Shown one piece after another: positions 22,377 through 34,256 of a DNA stretch of 64,000 nucleotides. How positions within the stretch are numbered: the first letter of the stretch is position 1; the number at the start of each line of letters is the position of its first letter. A program made the translations under genes and the position numbers. The notes below the pieces were generated by a model. The model worked only from the letters and a program-made list of their open reading frames with translations, ran no database searches and had not been told where the DNA came from. Source of the stretch: Eutreptiella sp. 'Long Island Sound 2002' (lineage: Eukaryota; Euglenozoa; Euglenophyceae; Eutreptiales; Eutreptiaceae); NCBI GenBank assembly GCA_964036045.1, contig OZ038391.1:45728711-45792710 (forward strand), written 5' to 3'.

Positions 22377-23016
22377 GGGTTTTGCGCGGTAACACATACA
22401 TCGGGTAACACCCCCACGGTTACACACCGGGGAACACATCACAAAACTCCAGTTGCCAGATACTTCCACTTGTGGCTCATGAAGTAAATGTTTTCAAGAA
22501 AATCGCAGGCGCACGAGTTTTGCGCCTGCTCCGCGTACGCCCACCGCGTGCTTGTGAATTTTTTCGTCTTGTTTTGACGTTGCAAACCCCCCTTGGACTG
22601 CATTCACCACTTATTAGTGCATTCTTAGATAACTGGTGCCCGGGGAACAGATGTTCTGGGGAACACATCAACCGTAACACACGCGGTAACACCACCTCTT
22701 CACATGTTTTTGCACAAGGGTGTTGTATGGCCACACAATGCCTGTTCCACCCGTCCCCAAGAAGTTCGCCACCTCTGTGAAGAGTGGGTCGTACCTCTCT
22801 AGCGTTCGATGGGGAGACATAGCCCATAAAGGGGCCGCCGCGGTCCTTCAGGTTGTTATTGCCTTGTATGCTGTTTTGTGTGGTTTGAGGTAACACTGCA
22901 GCGCTACCGGTTACACTCCTGGTAACACATTGCATGAATGGTGCATTCGAGGGAACATCGTGGGGCTACCGGTTACACCTTAGGTAACGTGTGGCATTCA
23001 TGTCCCCCTGCCATAG
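22377..23016 (+). repeat. E4 spacer with GTTACC/GGTAAC motifs, part 1
   Basis: Repeated GGTAACAC and GTGTTACC words (for example 22389-22440, 22635-22692, 22889-22990), often as facing pairs. They occur upstream of the E4 acidic-protein gene. The same words are at 15360-15400, at the left end of E4 beyond the nested E1, which shows that they belong to E4. Confidence 0.8.
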
Positions 23017-23619
23017 ATGAAGAAAAAGAAAGGATCCACCTACATCTGTGGGTGGATTTCGAAGGGGAACGCCTCCTCCCTCACAATGCCGCAGCCGCTG
23101 GGCTATGAGGTCGACACTGGGGAATGCATGGACATTGCCACCATGGGGTCCACCACCATCAAGGCTGACCAAGTAGCCAACCAATGGGGTTATTACACAG
23201 GTGGCGAGGGCAGTAGCAGCAGCAGCAGCAAAGGCAAACAGCAGGCAGCCGCAGCCCCCACGTCCCAGCAGCAACAACCCAAGAGACAACAGCCGACCCC
23301 AGCCGGGAAACAAACCCGCCACTACACCCCCCAGATAGCAGCAGCAGCAGCTTCAGCAGCAAGGCAGAGGGGAGAGGGCATGGATGTTGACGAATGCACA
23401 GACGAGGACGAGAACTTTGAGGATGATCCGGCCGAAGCAATGGATGAGGACGACCCAGCCTCGGGCAGAAAAGGAGGGGATGAGGACCCTGCAGATGCTG
23501 ACGACGATGATGCTGACGACAACCCGGGGCCCAAGCCCAAGGCCAGAACAAAGGTAACCAAGGAGGGACACAAAGGCAAAGCCAAACACCCCAGTTTCCT
23601 GATTGAGGGCCCCGCGTGA
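23017..23619 (+). CDS. E4 acidic low-complexity protein
   Basis: 200 codons from ATG at 23017 (directly after a CCATAG that could be a splice acceptor) to TGA. The first 60 residues are ordered-looking (TYICGWISKGN, then MPQPLGYEVDTGECMD). Next come Ser/Gln/Ala/Pro-rich stretches, a strongly acidic block (DECTDEDENFEDDPAEAMDE and a run of Asp) and a basic end. No known domain. Its place upstream of the transposase suggests an accessory protein of E4, perhaps DNA- or chromatin-binding; this is a guess from composition. Confidence 0.5.
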   Translation: MKKKKGSTYICGWISKGNASSLTMPQPLGYEVDTGECMDIATMGSTTIKADQVANQWGYYTGGEGSSSSSSKGKQQAAAAPTSQQQQPKRQQPTPAGKQTRHYTPQIAAAAASAARQRGEGMDVDECTDEDENFEDDPAEAMDEDDPASGRKGGDEDPADADDDDADDNPGPKPKARTKVTKEGHKGKAKHPSFLIEGPA

Positions 23620-24129
23620 GGCGGTAGCACCAGCATCAGCGCCAGACCCACGCGCAAAGAAAAGACCCTGGCTTCAGCTAGCTTTCAGGGGCACTGGAAC
23701 AGGGCTAGGGAGACCATCCGGGAGCAGTTGGGCTGCAGTGTGCAGCAGCTGGCCCACCACTACAAAAGCCGCCTGGATATTGGAGGATGTGGTGTTGTCG
23801 ACACAGCAGGTGAGCAGTTGGAGGGCGAGCCTGCACGACTCCTCAGTGCCAAGCTACGGGAGAAGTTTGCCTTCTGCATCCAAGGCAGGTATTATCTGTG
23901 ATTCCCAAACCTCCATAGCCACTCTCCCACACCAACAGACTAGTGTACCTCACCCTCCGCCCCCTATCTCTTCAGACTTGGTGTGGCGATACCCGTGATG
24001 CTGCACAAGATTGGGGCACGTGGTGCCCATACCGGGGCCCAAGACACTTGTCTACGCCGTCTTCAAGAGAAGTATTATGCAGAATTTGGGGTGCACATGG
24101 ACACTGAAGACATGCGAACTGAAGCATGT

Positions 24130-24690
24130 ATGTCTGTTACCCCGTGCGTTACCGTTGGACTGTTACCCGAAAACGCGTTACCTGAAGTCAAAAATAGAGG
24201 AAACTGGTGTTCCCCGGTGTGTTACCGTTGGGGTGTTACCCGGAAAAGTGTTACCCGCAGTCAAAATTAGTCGAAAATGGTGTTCCTCGGTGTGTTACCG
24301 TTGAGGTGTTACCCGGAGAAGTGTTACCCGCAGTCAAAAACAGACGAAAATGGTGTTCCCCCTTGTGTTACCCCCGCTCCAATGTTGCTTTTCTCTGCCT
24401 ACAGTGAGTCATATCCTGGACAGCATGGCCTGTGAGGGCTGCCGGCACTTGCGCGACGTGGAGGATGACCCGGGGACAGAGCAGGTGGCCAAGGGTCACA
24501 GTGTCGGAGTTCCACGAGCCGCCATAGTGTAACCGCGGGCGCGTTCCCCACGAATCTGTTACCCAGAGTGCAGGAGGAGTGTTTTTCGTGTTACCCGGTG
24601 TGTCACCGCGGGCGCGTTCCCCAGGAATCTGTTACCCAGAGTGCACAAGGACTGTTTTTCGTGTTACCCCGCGTGTAACCGGCGCAGAAA
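24130..24690 (+). repeat. E4 spacer with GTTACC motifs, part 2
   Basis: Two clusters (24137-24370 and 24535-24685). The second is a partial tandem duplication in which CCGCGGGCGCGTTCCCC and CTGTTACCCAGAGTGCA each occur twice. Related words recur at 25505-25545, 25860-26010 and 27040-27250. No coding sequence is seen between them at 24130-24370. Confidence 0.8.
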
Positions 24691-25460
24691 CAGACCTTGG
24701 GGTCGTTCCAGAGCTGGCCAGACGCCTGGCTCTCCTCCGTTTGCGGCTGCATTGCCCGTCCCTGCTCTTGTGCTTCGGGCTGGTCGCTGATCTGGGGTGG
24801 CTGAGCTTGCTGAGCTTGTGCTTCTGCCTCAACTGGTGCAGGTGGCTGGACAGGGTGTGCTTCTGGCTCGTTGCTTATCTGGGTTGGTGGCCGAACTGGC
24901 ACAACTGGTGCAGGTGGCTGGACGGGCTGTGCTGCTGGCTGTGCTGCCTGTGCTTGCAACTGGGCAATCTGCCTCAGCAAATCTTGCTGCTGCTGCTCCC
25001 ACTGCTTCTTTCCCGCCGCCTGGTGTGCCTGCCGCCTTGCCCTCTTCATCTTGTTCCTCTGCTTGCGCCTCTCCTTTGCTTGGAGGGACTCCTCAGATTG
25101 TGAGCTGCTGGTCCCACTGACAGTGGGACACTCGACACTCCGGCACCACCCCACGTAGCTTGTTGTACTTCCTTTTGTATTTGCGCAACCGCTCCCCAGT
25201 TTCCTGCAGATGCTGTACAGTAAGTGGGCGCCACTGCCCGGGGTGCTCCAGGGGTCCAATCCCGGGGTGTGTTGAGCGCAGGTGCAACATCACCCCCACG
25301 TGACGCCACGTGAGGGTAATCCTCTGGTCCAGCTCTTCGGGTGGGAGTTCCGCAAGATCCTGCGTCCTCAGCATCAGCGACTTCACGTCGCTGGGGGTTC
25401 GCCGGCGGCCGCCGGCGCCACTGCGGGCGGCCTCCAAGGCTGACAGGCCAGAGTACAAGT
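24690..25460 (-). CDS. E4 minus-strand frame: Gln-rich coiled coil
   Basis: On the minus strand, 25458-25130 reads RRRTPSDVKSLMLRTQDLAE, then WRHVGVMLHLR and LEHPGQWRPLTVQHL, ending in a basic KYKRKYNKLRG helix. A second frame (about 25110-24690) continues KERRKQRNKMKRARRQAHQA and then a Gln/Pro/Ala-rich tail. The two frames would be joined by a short intron or a frameshift near 25110-25140. No known domain. It is convergent with the acidic-protein gene at 23017-23619. An acceptor-like CCCAG preceded by GTTACCC motifs lies just upstream (about 25500-25510), as in other E4 spacers. Confidence 0.4.
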
Positions 25461-26374
25461 CCTCCTCACTTCTGCCCGCGCCATGTGCGCTATCCGCCTT
25501 GGGTCACTGGGTAACACGAAAAATAGTCCTTGTGCACTCTGGGTAACAAAATTCTGTTGTGTTCTGCAGAATTTGAACCCCCTGCTGACTGCGCAGCACC
25601 TGTTGATCACTCCGCCGAAGGAGCACATGGATGAAGCAAGCAGCGCCAAGGACGACGCCCAGCGGCAGCCTCCGCCTTTCAGTGCAGATCCTGGGGCCCC
25701 TGCTGGTCCTTGCGGCGTGGACACCGACGAACCCGAATGAGTGGTGATGGCGGCGACGGCGCTGTTGGGCCATGTCATTGTGTTTTTTTTTGTGATGCGC
25801 ATTATTATTTATTATTATTATAAATGCCACCCGTTTGTCAGGGTTTGTTAGGGTATTGCCACGGAAACACACCACAAAACACCTGTTTCACTCTGGGTAA
25901 CAGGTTCCTGGGGAACACGCCCGCGGTTACACACCGGGTAACACGACAGGCAGTCCATGTAACAGGATCCTGGGGAACACGCCCGAGGTTACGCACTGGG
26001 TAACCCTGTTGCTTTACTTTGTTGCATCGTGGTGCTCGCCGTGCGTGGGGGGGGGGGGGGGCAATTTTTTTGTTTTGTTTTTGCAAAAATGCCCATCCGC
26101 CCTGGGGTCCGTCCAGCATTACGTCCTATGGTGTTCGTCCGTCGCCGTATACCCCCCAAGTTCGTCCAAGGAGCCCTGAGCGCCGACACCATGGGAGGAC
26201 GTCCGCGGAAAACCTATGGTAGTGTACATGAGGCACTAGACGACGTCTTCAAGCCCATCTTGGTGACCCTATCGGATCACTCAACAAAGAACGGCTGCAG
26301 TGAGTTAATTCCCTTGTTGCTCAAGTACATCTTCTTTAGGGTAATGCTAGGGATGTGGTGACCACGCAGGGTGG

Positions 26375-26950
26375 ATGACGTGTGGCACCCCACGTCATTG
26401 TGTCACCACAAGGGACTTGCCTCCCTTCTTAGCCGAGACCTATGTCCGCAAAGGGGGTTATAGTTTACATGTTTTCAAAAACCCCAAGGTGGGCAGCAAA
26501 CCCCCTCGGGTGGTGCCCTTTGTGTCCAACTGTCAATACGATGGGATGAGGGTACCACACCGGGGGGGTTACTCGCTGCCCCCTATTGTTGCTGCCTACC
26601 GGCAGCTTGCCAATGGGGTTGACAGCGCCAACCAGCTGGCACTGGAGCACCGGGAAACCGGCCGCTTCAAGTGCTGGTCCAAAGCGCTGAAGGCATTCCT
26701 GTATAGGTATGCCATTGTAAATACCTTCACCATTGCTAGGTGCCAAGGCCCGATTTCCCAGAAGAAGTCCCTTTGGGACTTCCAATGGGACATCCTTGAG
26801 GCCTACGTGCAAAAAGGCAACGAAGTGCACGCACCTGTGGTGGTAAACAGCAGGGGAACCTGCGTCACTTGCGGCGGTCGCACTTGGTTCAAGTGCGCCG
26901 CCTGTGGCGTGTCTGTCCATAGTTATCATGCGTGTTTCGCACCTTTGTGA
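26375..26950 (+). pseudogene. E4 transposase C-terminal part, piggyBac-like
   Basis: The frame contains PPIVAAYRQLANGVDSANQL, then a basic KCWSKALKAFLYRYAIVNTF stretch and a terminal cysteine-rich module (TCVTCGG, FKCAACG, then HSYHAC), ending TGA. The 'Y..L..GVD..NQ...' helix followed by an aromatic helix ending near N-T is the usual end of piggyBac-type (DDE_Tnp_1_7) transposases, which also often end in a Cys-rich zinc module. The first acidic residues of the catalytic centre are not visible. An upstream open piece at 26086-26358 (GGRPRKTYGSVHEALDDVFK) is probably a separate exon. Likely truncated. Confidence 0.55.
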
Positions 26951-27370
26951 CACAGTCAGCTGAAGAAGTAATGTGTTTCCTGTGGTCCAGTGTTGTGCAC
27001 AAGGGCCTGGGCAGGCAGAGGGACCTCAAAATAGCCAAGGTAACACATCAGGGAACAAACAAGGGCTCTGAAGGGTGTCTACAAGAGGAAAAGAACAGGG
27101 GTAACACCCTAGGGAACCTGGGGAGCCTAAAATCAGCATCATGGGGAACAACACTGGGGAACACCAATGTGTTACCGGTAACACCCGCGGTAACACAAAC
27201 TGGCACTGGGGGAACAAATAATACCCCTGGGGAACACTACACTCCGACGTGTTCCCCAAGGCACCAATTAGGCAAAAACAAAAAATCCTCAATTTCTCCA
27301 TGGGTATTTAGGGGGTAAAATAGGTTTCCCAGACCCCATGGATTCCCCAGTACTAACCTGAGATAAAGGA

Positions 27371-28355
27371 ATATATTTTCCTTTGATTCCATTGTTTCTA
27401 ACCTCCAATACCCCAGGGAGTGCCAAGGAGAGCTGTGGATCATTGTGAGGGGGGATGGGTTGCCTTGTGGGGGGGAATCGTGGTGCCAGATGTCCATTTC
27501 CTTTGCCAACCATGGTCACTTGGCAAGGACGTTGTCCTACCACTGGACTGTTAACGTCGCCCTTTGTGGTGAGAAGTCCACCTCTGTGTTGTCTGAGGTC
27601 TGGGCTAACAATCTTGCTTTTCTCCAGAGTGCCATTGACAGTGGTGTGGTTCCCATCCGGGGTGCATCGAGACGCTGCAGGATTTTCTGCGGTGGGGATA
27701 GCCCTTGGCTGCGTCGGTCGTCGGGTGTAACTACACATTGGATGGCAGGTAGTCTGTTCACTTACATGACGTGGTGCAAGTTCATTGCAACATGGTTGCA
27801 ACAGGATGTGGATAGAACCACCGAGCGAGATGAGCATGTAACTACGAAGCCCACCCCAGATAATGTACATTCGCCAACTCTTGGTCAACTCCATGTCCAG
27901 AGCATTCAACTTGCATTTACTTTTGCACTGTGTTGTTGCTACGCCTTGTGCATGAAACGTGAGGAACTATTGATATTTTACAGCTTTTGGTTGCGTTGCT
28001 TTGTTGTTATGATGCAATATGTGGGTTTTTTTGGGTCGAAGCCAACTTTTTGGAAGCCAAGTCAAAGTTGGCGCGCCAACTTGGCACTTGGCGCGCGCCA
28101 ACTGCCAAGTTGGCGCGCCAACTTGGCGCGCCAACTCTTGAGTTGGCGTGCGCCAAGTCCGGTTTTGGCGCGCGCCAACTGCCCCATTCTTCCTCTTCTT
28201 TTGCACCCTTCATGCATTCCCTTTCCCTTCTAGGCATTTCACTTTATTATGCCTCCAAAGCAACCCAAGAAGGGCAAGGGGAAGAAGGTGACAGTCACCG
28301 ACCCCACGTCTGCCCCCGCTGCACCACCTAACCCCGAGGTGCAGCCGGTGCTCGA
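27371..28355 (+). repeat. 985-bp direct repeat flanking E4, right copy
   Basis: Counterpart of 14345-15329, beginning ATATATTTTCC immediately after the E4 terminal repeat. It holds X sequence (to 27836) and then the E1b start, and continues without a break into the rest of E1b. Confidence 0.95.
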
Positions 28356-29009
28356 TGCCCACATCGCCAACGTGGGCTCCGCGCACTTCCTCGCGGGCTA
28401 TTTTCCCATCCCCTACACCCTCACCTTCCCGGACGCCGAATCCTTCCCCCAGCTCCCCCCCCTCCGCGAACCCCTGGAGGCCGCCCTCTTCGGCAAGTGG
28501 GACCGGCCGGGCAATCCCCACTTGGTCTGGCGAATTGACGCCACCCGTGTTAACTTCGCCCTGACCAGGGGGGTTCTTAGCAGGTTCTGCTGTGCCGTGA
28601 TGGGCCGGTACCCCACGACGCTCGCGGTCGAGTTGAAGCTTTCTCAAGTCACCCTTGAGGCCTTCAACAAGACCCTGAAGCTGTGCACTGCTGCAGCGTC
28701 AAAAGAGTTTGTCAACGTTCTCGACATGCAGGAGAAGCCGCCTAACGGTCTCGACCCCGAGGAGCAGTGGCTGTGGGTGGATCCAGTCAAAAAAAGTGGC
28801 TTGACGCACCGCATGGCCACTGACGCCGTCGTGCGGTACCAGACGGTGAAGGTGCCGGCGTGGGATGCAGTAGCTCCCACGGAGTTCTCCACCAACCGTC
28901 GCCTGCGCACCCACATCCCTGACATCACCCACCCCACCCTCTACAGCACCAACGCCCCCTTCACCATGCTTGGCATGGGTTGCCCCCACCCCTCCTTCCA
29001 CAACTCCTA
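28249..29009 (+). pseudogene. E1b gene A, 5' fragment, interrupted by E2
   Basis: From MPPKQPKKGKGKK to the HPSFHNSY position it parallels 15904 onward with few differences, then stops at the E2 insertion. The reading continues at 34257-34721, where a CAG codon of the intact copy (17131-17133) is TAG (34719-34721). Confidence 0.85.
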
Positions 29010-29204
29010 TGGGATGCAGCGTTGTAGGGCGTGGTGCGGAACCCCCCCAATTTTGGGTGTTGTTAATATGGTTGGAACCCGGAATTTCACATGTTACATG
29101 GGTGCACTATGATGCAACAATGTGCCTTGCATGTTTCGTTTGCTCGGTATTGCCCGTTTTACACTTTTTGCGATTTGACCTTTGTGTGCTCTAACTAGTT
29201 AGCA

Positions 29205-29341
29205 CGGGGTTAGAACGGGCTTAGAGCACTAGTTATCGCGTGGGTTACCGCGCGATAACCTAGTTATCGCGGGGGTTATCGCGGGGGTTATCGCGCGATA
29301 ACTAGTTATCGCGCGAGTTATCGCGTAGGTTATCGCGCTTC
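29205..29341 (+). repeat. E2 palindromes in the leader
   Basis: Alternating GTTATCGCG and CGCGATAAC words, with the perfect palindrome GTTATCGCGCGATAAC formed by facing copies, plus CTAACTAGTTAG. The cluster sits between the left end and the first gene. Confidence 0.9.
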
Positions 29342-29394
29342 ATTTTATGTTTCCCCTTTTCGCTTTGGCTCTCAAAGCTTTCATATTCTTTGTA

Positions 29395-30720
29395 ATGGCC
29401 CTTGCTGCTGCCCACGCTTGGTGCGAGCACCATCAAAAGCTCCTTGGGGTCCGTCGCCTTGGCGGTCCCGAGGGGTTTACGATGGGTGACGCAAACGTGA
29501 GGCGCCCTGTGGCGACTCGCTTTGAACATGGTGTGGACTTTGGACTCCTTGTCCATAAGTCCCCCTTCATGGCTGACCAGAGAGACCCCCTTGTTCTCAG
29601 CAACTACATCTTCGAGTTGCTACAGGTAAATCCAGGGGTTGTTGGATTCTTGATTCAGCTGCATCCCGAGGATGTGGACGCCGTGTTGGAGTCCGTCACC
29701 GCCCATGCCGAGAAGGGTGCGGGGACGAAGATGACCCTTTATGTGGGTCAGGAGGAAGCGGAGGAAGTGGAGGAGGTGGGGGCTGGGAGGGGGAAGGAGA
29801 AGCCCGACAGCCCCCTCATGATTAGTGTGTAGAAGGGAAGGATCCGACCGGGTAAGGGGAAGGGGAAGTCGGATGGTTGGTTCCCCCAACCCCTCACCCA
29901 CAACACTTGCCGGGTCTGCACTGACGACCCCGAAAACAAGTTCCTCATTCACTCCTTTTTGGAGTGTGAGTGGTATGGGGTCACCACTCCCAACATTATT
30001 TCGGGGCGGGGGGTGATTCTTTTTCCTTTTGGGGCAACACCTCCCCTTATTGGGGAGGCGGAGGAGGTGGTTGCCGCCGAGCCCTTGGGGGCCTTTAATA
30101 GGGACCCCAATGACCTTGTGCTCACTGTGGGGGGAAGGCTGGTGGTAAACCACCTCCTGGAGCACGATTTTTTGAGTGATGTGCAGCTGCAAAGTCTTTT
30201 GGACGATCTGGATAGGGTGCCTCTCTCAGAGAAGGCACCCATTTTCAATGAGAACCCCCCCATTGTCGGCAGGCCCCAAGATTCTGGGACCCGCCGCACA
30301 TTGTATGGCAAGTATGGGGGTGCCAACCACCACAAGCACAACCCCCATGCACAAGCTCCATGATCTGCCAGTCCTCAAAAGGGTGGCAGATTGTGTGCTG
30401 GAGACGGCGAAGAAGACTGTGGTGGGGGGTGTCGGATGGAGCTGCACCTGGTGGCCGGGTGGCCAAGACAGTCCAGTGTGACGGGGCGGTTAGGTGTATG
30501 GGGAAGGTCGTAGCCAAGTGCTACGGCTACGACCGGGCGGTTTTGCACGGCGCCCACAAAGATGGCCTTTGTGTGCCATGCCAGGAGGGGGAGGAGGTGG
30601 AGGGGGGCGAGGAGGAGGTGGTGGTGGAGGACCCCAATGGGGTCATCATTGAGCAATCTGCTCAGTGCTTGCTCCTGCTGGGAACAACCACCGGGCATTT
30701 TTTGTTGTCGGGGTGGAGGA
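29395..30720 (+). pseudogene. E2 gene A, exon 1 (broken), possible dioxygenase relative
   Basis: From MALAAAHAWCEHHQ the frame is open to a TAG at 29830-29832. It continues in the same frame with KGRIRPGKGKGKSDG to a TGA at 30361. A third segment in another frame (about 30480-30720, CMGKVVAKCYGYDRAVLHGA) completes it. The part at 30130-30330 (RLVVNHLLEHDFLSDVQLQS, then TRRTLYGKYG) resembles the N-terminal strand of AlkB-like dioxygenases, but no HxD core is visible. By position it corresponds to E1 gene A. It has at least one stop and one frameshift. Confidence 0.4.
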
Positions 30721-30721
30721 A

Positions 30722-30836
30722 TGTAGGTTATCGCGTTCTAACTAGTTATCGCGGGGTCATCGCGGGGGGTTATCGCGGGGGTTATCGCGTTCTAACTAGG
30801 TTATCGCGCGATTTATCGCGGTAGTTATCGCGTGTT
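30722..30836 (+). repeat. E2 palindromic intron-like spacer
   Basis: It starts at a GTAGGT donor-like site after GGTGGAGGAAT and ends with a pyrimidine-rich TTTTTCTCAG acceptor-like site (about 30865). The content is GTTATCGCG words and CTAACTAGTTA. This is the position at which E1 and E3 have their palindromic intron. Confidence 0.7.
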
Positions 30837-31028
30837 TTTTTTTTGTTTCTTTTGTTTTTCTCAGGCCACCATCCTGTAGCTGCCGCATTTTTTTGTCAAG
30901 GACGAACCCCAGGCGCCAAGGGGGGAAGGCCGGGAAAGCAGACGAAGCGGGGGCCCAAGGTGGTGGTTGTTGAGGCGGAGGCCCCCCCCCCCCCATAGGG
31001 GTAAGGGCCCCACCCCCTCCCCCAAGCC

Positions 31029-31500
31029 GTGGAAGGTGGCGAAGGTGGCAGCCCAGCCCCCCCCGAGGCCCTGGATGTGGAGGCCTTGGGGGCCAGTGTG
31101 GCCACCCACGTGACGGACGCTTGCCAGGTTTTGGTGGAGCAAGCGGCCGCCACGGGTGTTGAGGCCGCACTGGCCAAGGGTCGGTCGGCCGACCACAAGT
31201 CGGCCTTGGCGAACGCCGAAAAGGTCCACGGCAACTCCCAGCGTGCCCTGGACCAGGCCCTCAACCTTGCCAACAAGAGGGGGGAGGAGGTGGAGGCGAT
31301 GAGGGGGGCCCTGAGGGAGGCCGAGAAGGGGAGGCGGAAGGCGGAGGTGGAGGCGGCCCAGCTCAAGGTGGAGGTGGAGGCGCAGCGGAGGTGGGGGGAT
31401 GACCTCCAGCAGCGCCGGGGGTTTGCTGAGGCGCAGGTGCGCACCCTCACCTCCACATGGTGTAGCATCCAAGTTGTTCGCCCCCAAGGGACGGACACCA
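31029..31500 (+). CDS. E2 gene A, coiled-coil exon
   Basis: An Ala/Glu/Lys-rich frame with VLVEQAAATGVEAALAKGRS, NLANKRGEEVEAMRGALREA and KAEVEAAQLKVEVEAQRRWG: a long coiled coil. It corresponds in place and style to exon 2 of E1 gene A and to the E5 coiled coil, which also contains a DLANKRE-type motif. The frame stays open further, to about 31760, but the last part looks non-coding. No catalytic motif. Confidence 0.5.
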
Positions 31501-31739
31501 TGAGCCTTCACGCCCATTTGCGTGATGGGGCGCCCATGGCGCTTATTGTGTGTGTGGGGTCTTTCACCGGGGGTGATTTTTGGGTGGAGAGTGGTGGTCT
31601 GCTGAATCCCTCCCTGAGGGAAAAAAAGCGGCACACCCGTGTGTGCAAGGGTAGGGCGGTGGAGGGTTGGGCATGCAAGGCCACCCCCCAAGCCCCATGT
31701 TTCGTTTGCTCGATATTGCCCGTTTTGCACTTTTTGCGA

Positions 31740-32395
31740 TTTGATCTTTGTGTGCTCTAACTAGTCAGAACGGGGTTAGAACGGGGTCTTTGTGTGCTGT
31801 AACTAGTCAGAACGGGGTTAGAACGGGATCTTTGTGTGCTCTAACTAGTTAGAACGGGGTTAGAACAGGGTCTTTGTGTGCTCGAACAAGTTAGAACGGG
31901 GTTAGAACAGGGTCTTTGTGTGCTCTATCTAGTTAGAACGACGTTAGAACGGGGTTAGAACGGGGTCTTTGTGTGCTGTAACTAGTTAGAACGGGGTTAG
32001 AACGGGGTCTTTGTGTGCTCTAACTAGTTAGAACGGGGTTAGAACGGGGTCTTTGTGTGCTCTAACTAGTTAGAACGGGGTTAGAACGGGGTCTTTGTTT
32101 GCTCTAACTAGTTAGAACAGGGTTAGAACGGGGTTAGAACGCGGTCTTTGTGTGCTCTAACTAGTTAGAACGGGGTTAGAACGGGGTCAGAGCACCAGTT
32201 AGTGCGCATGTGCATAGTGCACTAACCTCTGCTCTAACTCGTTATCGCGGTAGTTATCGCGCTGTCACTGGGTGCTCTAACTAGTTATCGCGGGGGGTTA
32301 TCGCGTTCTAACTAGTTATCGCGGGGGGTTATCGCGGGGGTTATCGCGCGATAAACTAGTTATCGCGGAGGTTATCGCGTGGGTTATCGCGTGTG
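31740..32395 (+). repeat. E2 long spacer: 42-bp tandem repeat plus palindromes
   Basis: About 11 tandem copies (31740-32190) of a 42-bp unit built from CTCTAACTAGTTAGAACGGG, a second GTTAGAACGGG, and GTCTTTGTGTG. GTTATCGCG palindromes follow (32240-32395). It lies exactly between the coiled-coil exon and gene B. Confidence 0.92.
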
Positions 32396-32455
32396 TTTTT
32401 TGGGCCCTTGCTTCAAAACCCTCGCTCATTTCCTGCCCAGGCCCTCTTATTCTTC

Positions 32456-33574
<1,119 letters not shown>

Positions 33575-33944
33575 ATACCAACATGCAGCATGCCGCATTC
33601 TAAACGGCATTGCAAAGCGCACTGAGACCACCCTTCTGGCCCTCCCCCTTGGTACCCCCCGAAATGGAGGAACATTTTTCAGTTTTCCTCCATCCCAACT
33701 GAGTATCGGCATGGGCCTTACAAGAGGAGGCTCAAATTGTTTTAGGGGTTGGTCCTTGGTGAGGCCAAGTATGTCCCTCCGCCACATGCACCATTGCATG
33801 TCCATGAACGCCCTGGAGCAAGGGCTTTAGGGACTGGAGGCAGCCAAGGCCTCAGACATTGATGACTTTGTATGAAAAACGACCATACATGCTTTGTGCC
33901 AAGTGTTTTGTGTTGTTTGTCCTAGTGGGGGACGGAGGAGGGGT

Positions 33945-34062
33945 GCGCGATAACTACCCGCGATAACTGCGCGATAACTGAGTTATCGCGCGATAACTAG
34001 CGCGATAACTAGTTAGAGCAAGGTGCTCTAACTGTGTTCTAACTCTGTTCTAATTGTGCTCT
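33945..34062 (+). repeat. E2 palindromes near the right end
   Basis: GCGATAACTACCCGCGATAAC and GTTATCGCGCGATAAC words followed by GTGCTCTAACT words: the same vocabulary as the other E2 spacers. The stretch 33575-33945 between the TA repeat and this cluster holds no feature that I recognise. Confidence 0.85.
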
Positions 34063-34256
34063 AACTCTTTGACCCCCCCCAAAAAAACCACCCCTACAAT
34101 GAGGGTTATGTGGGGAAAGAAAGGGGATGGGGGGTTTTTGAGGGTGCTGAATCCATTTTTTTAGGTGGTTTGCCCCGAAATTGAGGCTAGGTGGGTGTTC
34201 TGGAAATTGCGTTCTAACTAGGGGTTCCGCACCATGCCCTAGAACGCTGCATCCCA

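Larger units (their letters stand above)
15330..27370 (+). mobile_element. E4, piggyBac-like transposon with an E1 inside
   Basis: The ends are inverted repeats TCCTTTATCT (15330-15339) and AGATAAAGGA (27361-27370). Without the nested E1 (15548-22376) it is about 5.2 kb. It carries a plus-strand gene for an acidic protein (23017-23619), a minus-strand coiled-coil/Gln-rich frame (about 24600-25460) and a transposase-like frame (26375-26950). The spacers are full of GTTACC/GGTAAC motifs. The flanks are not a TTAA duplication, which would be expected for piggyBac, but a 985-bp direct repeat. Confidence 0.75.
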
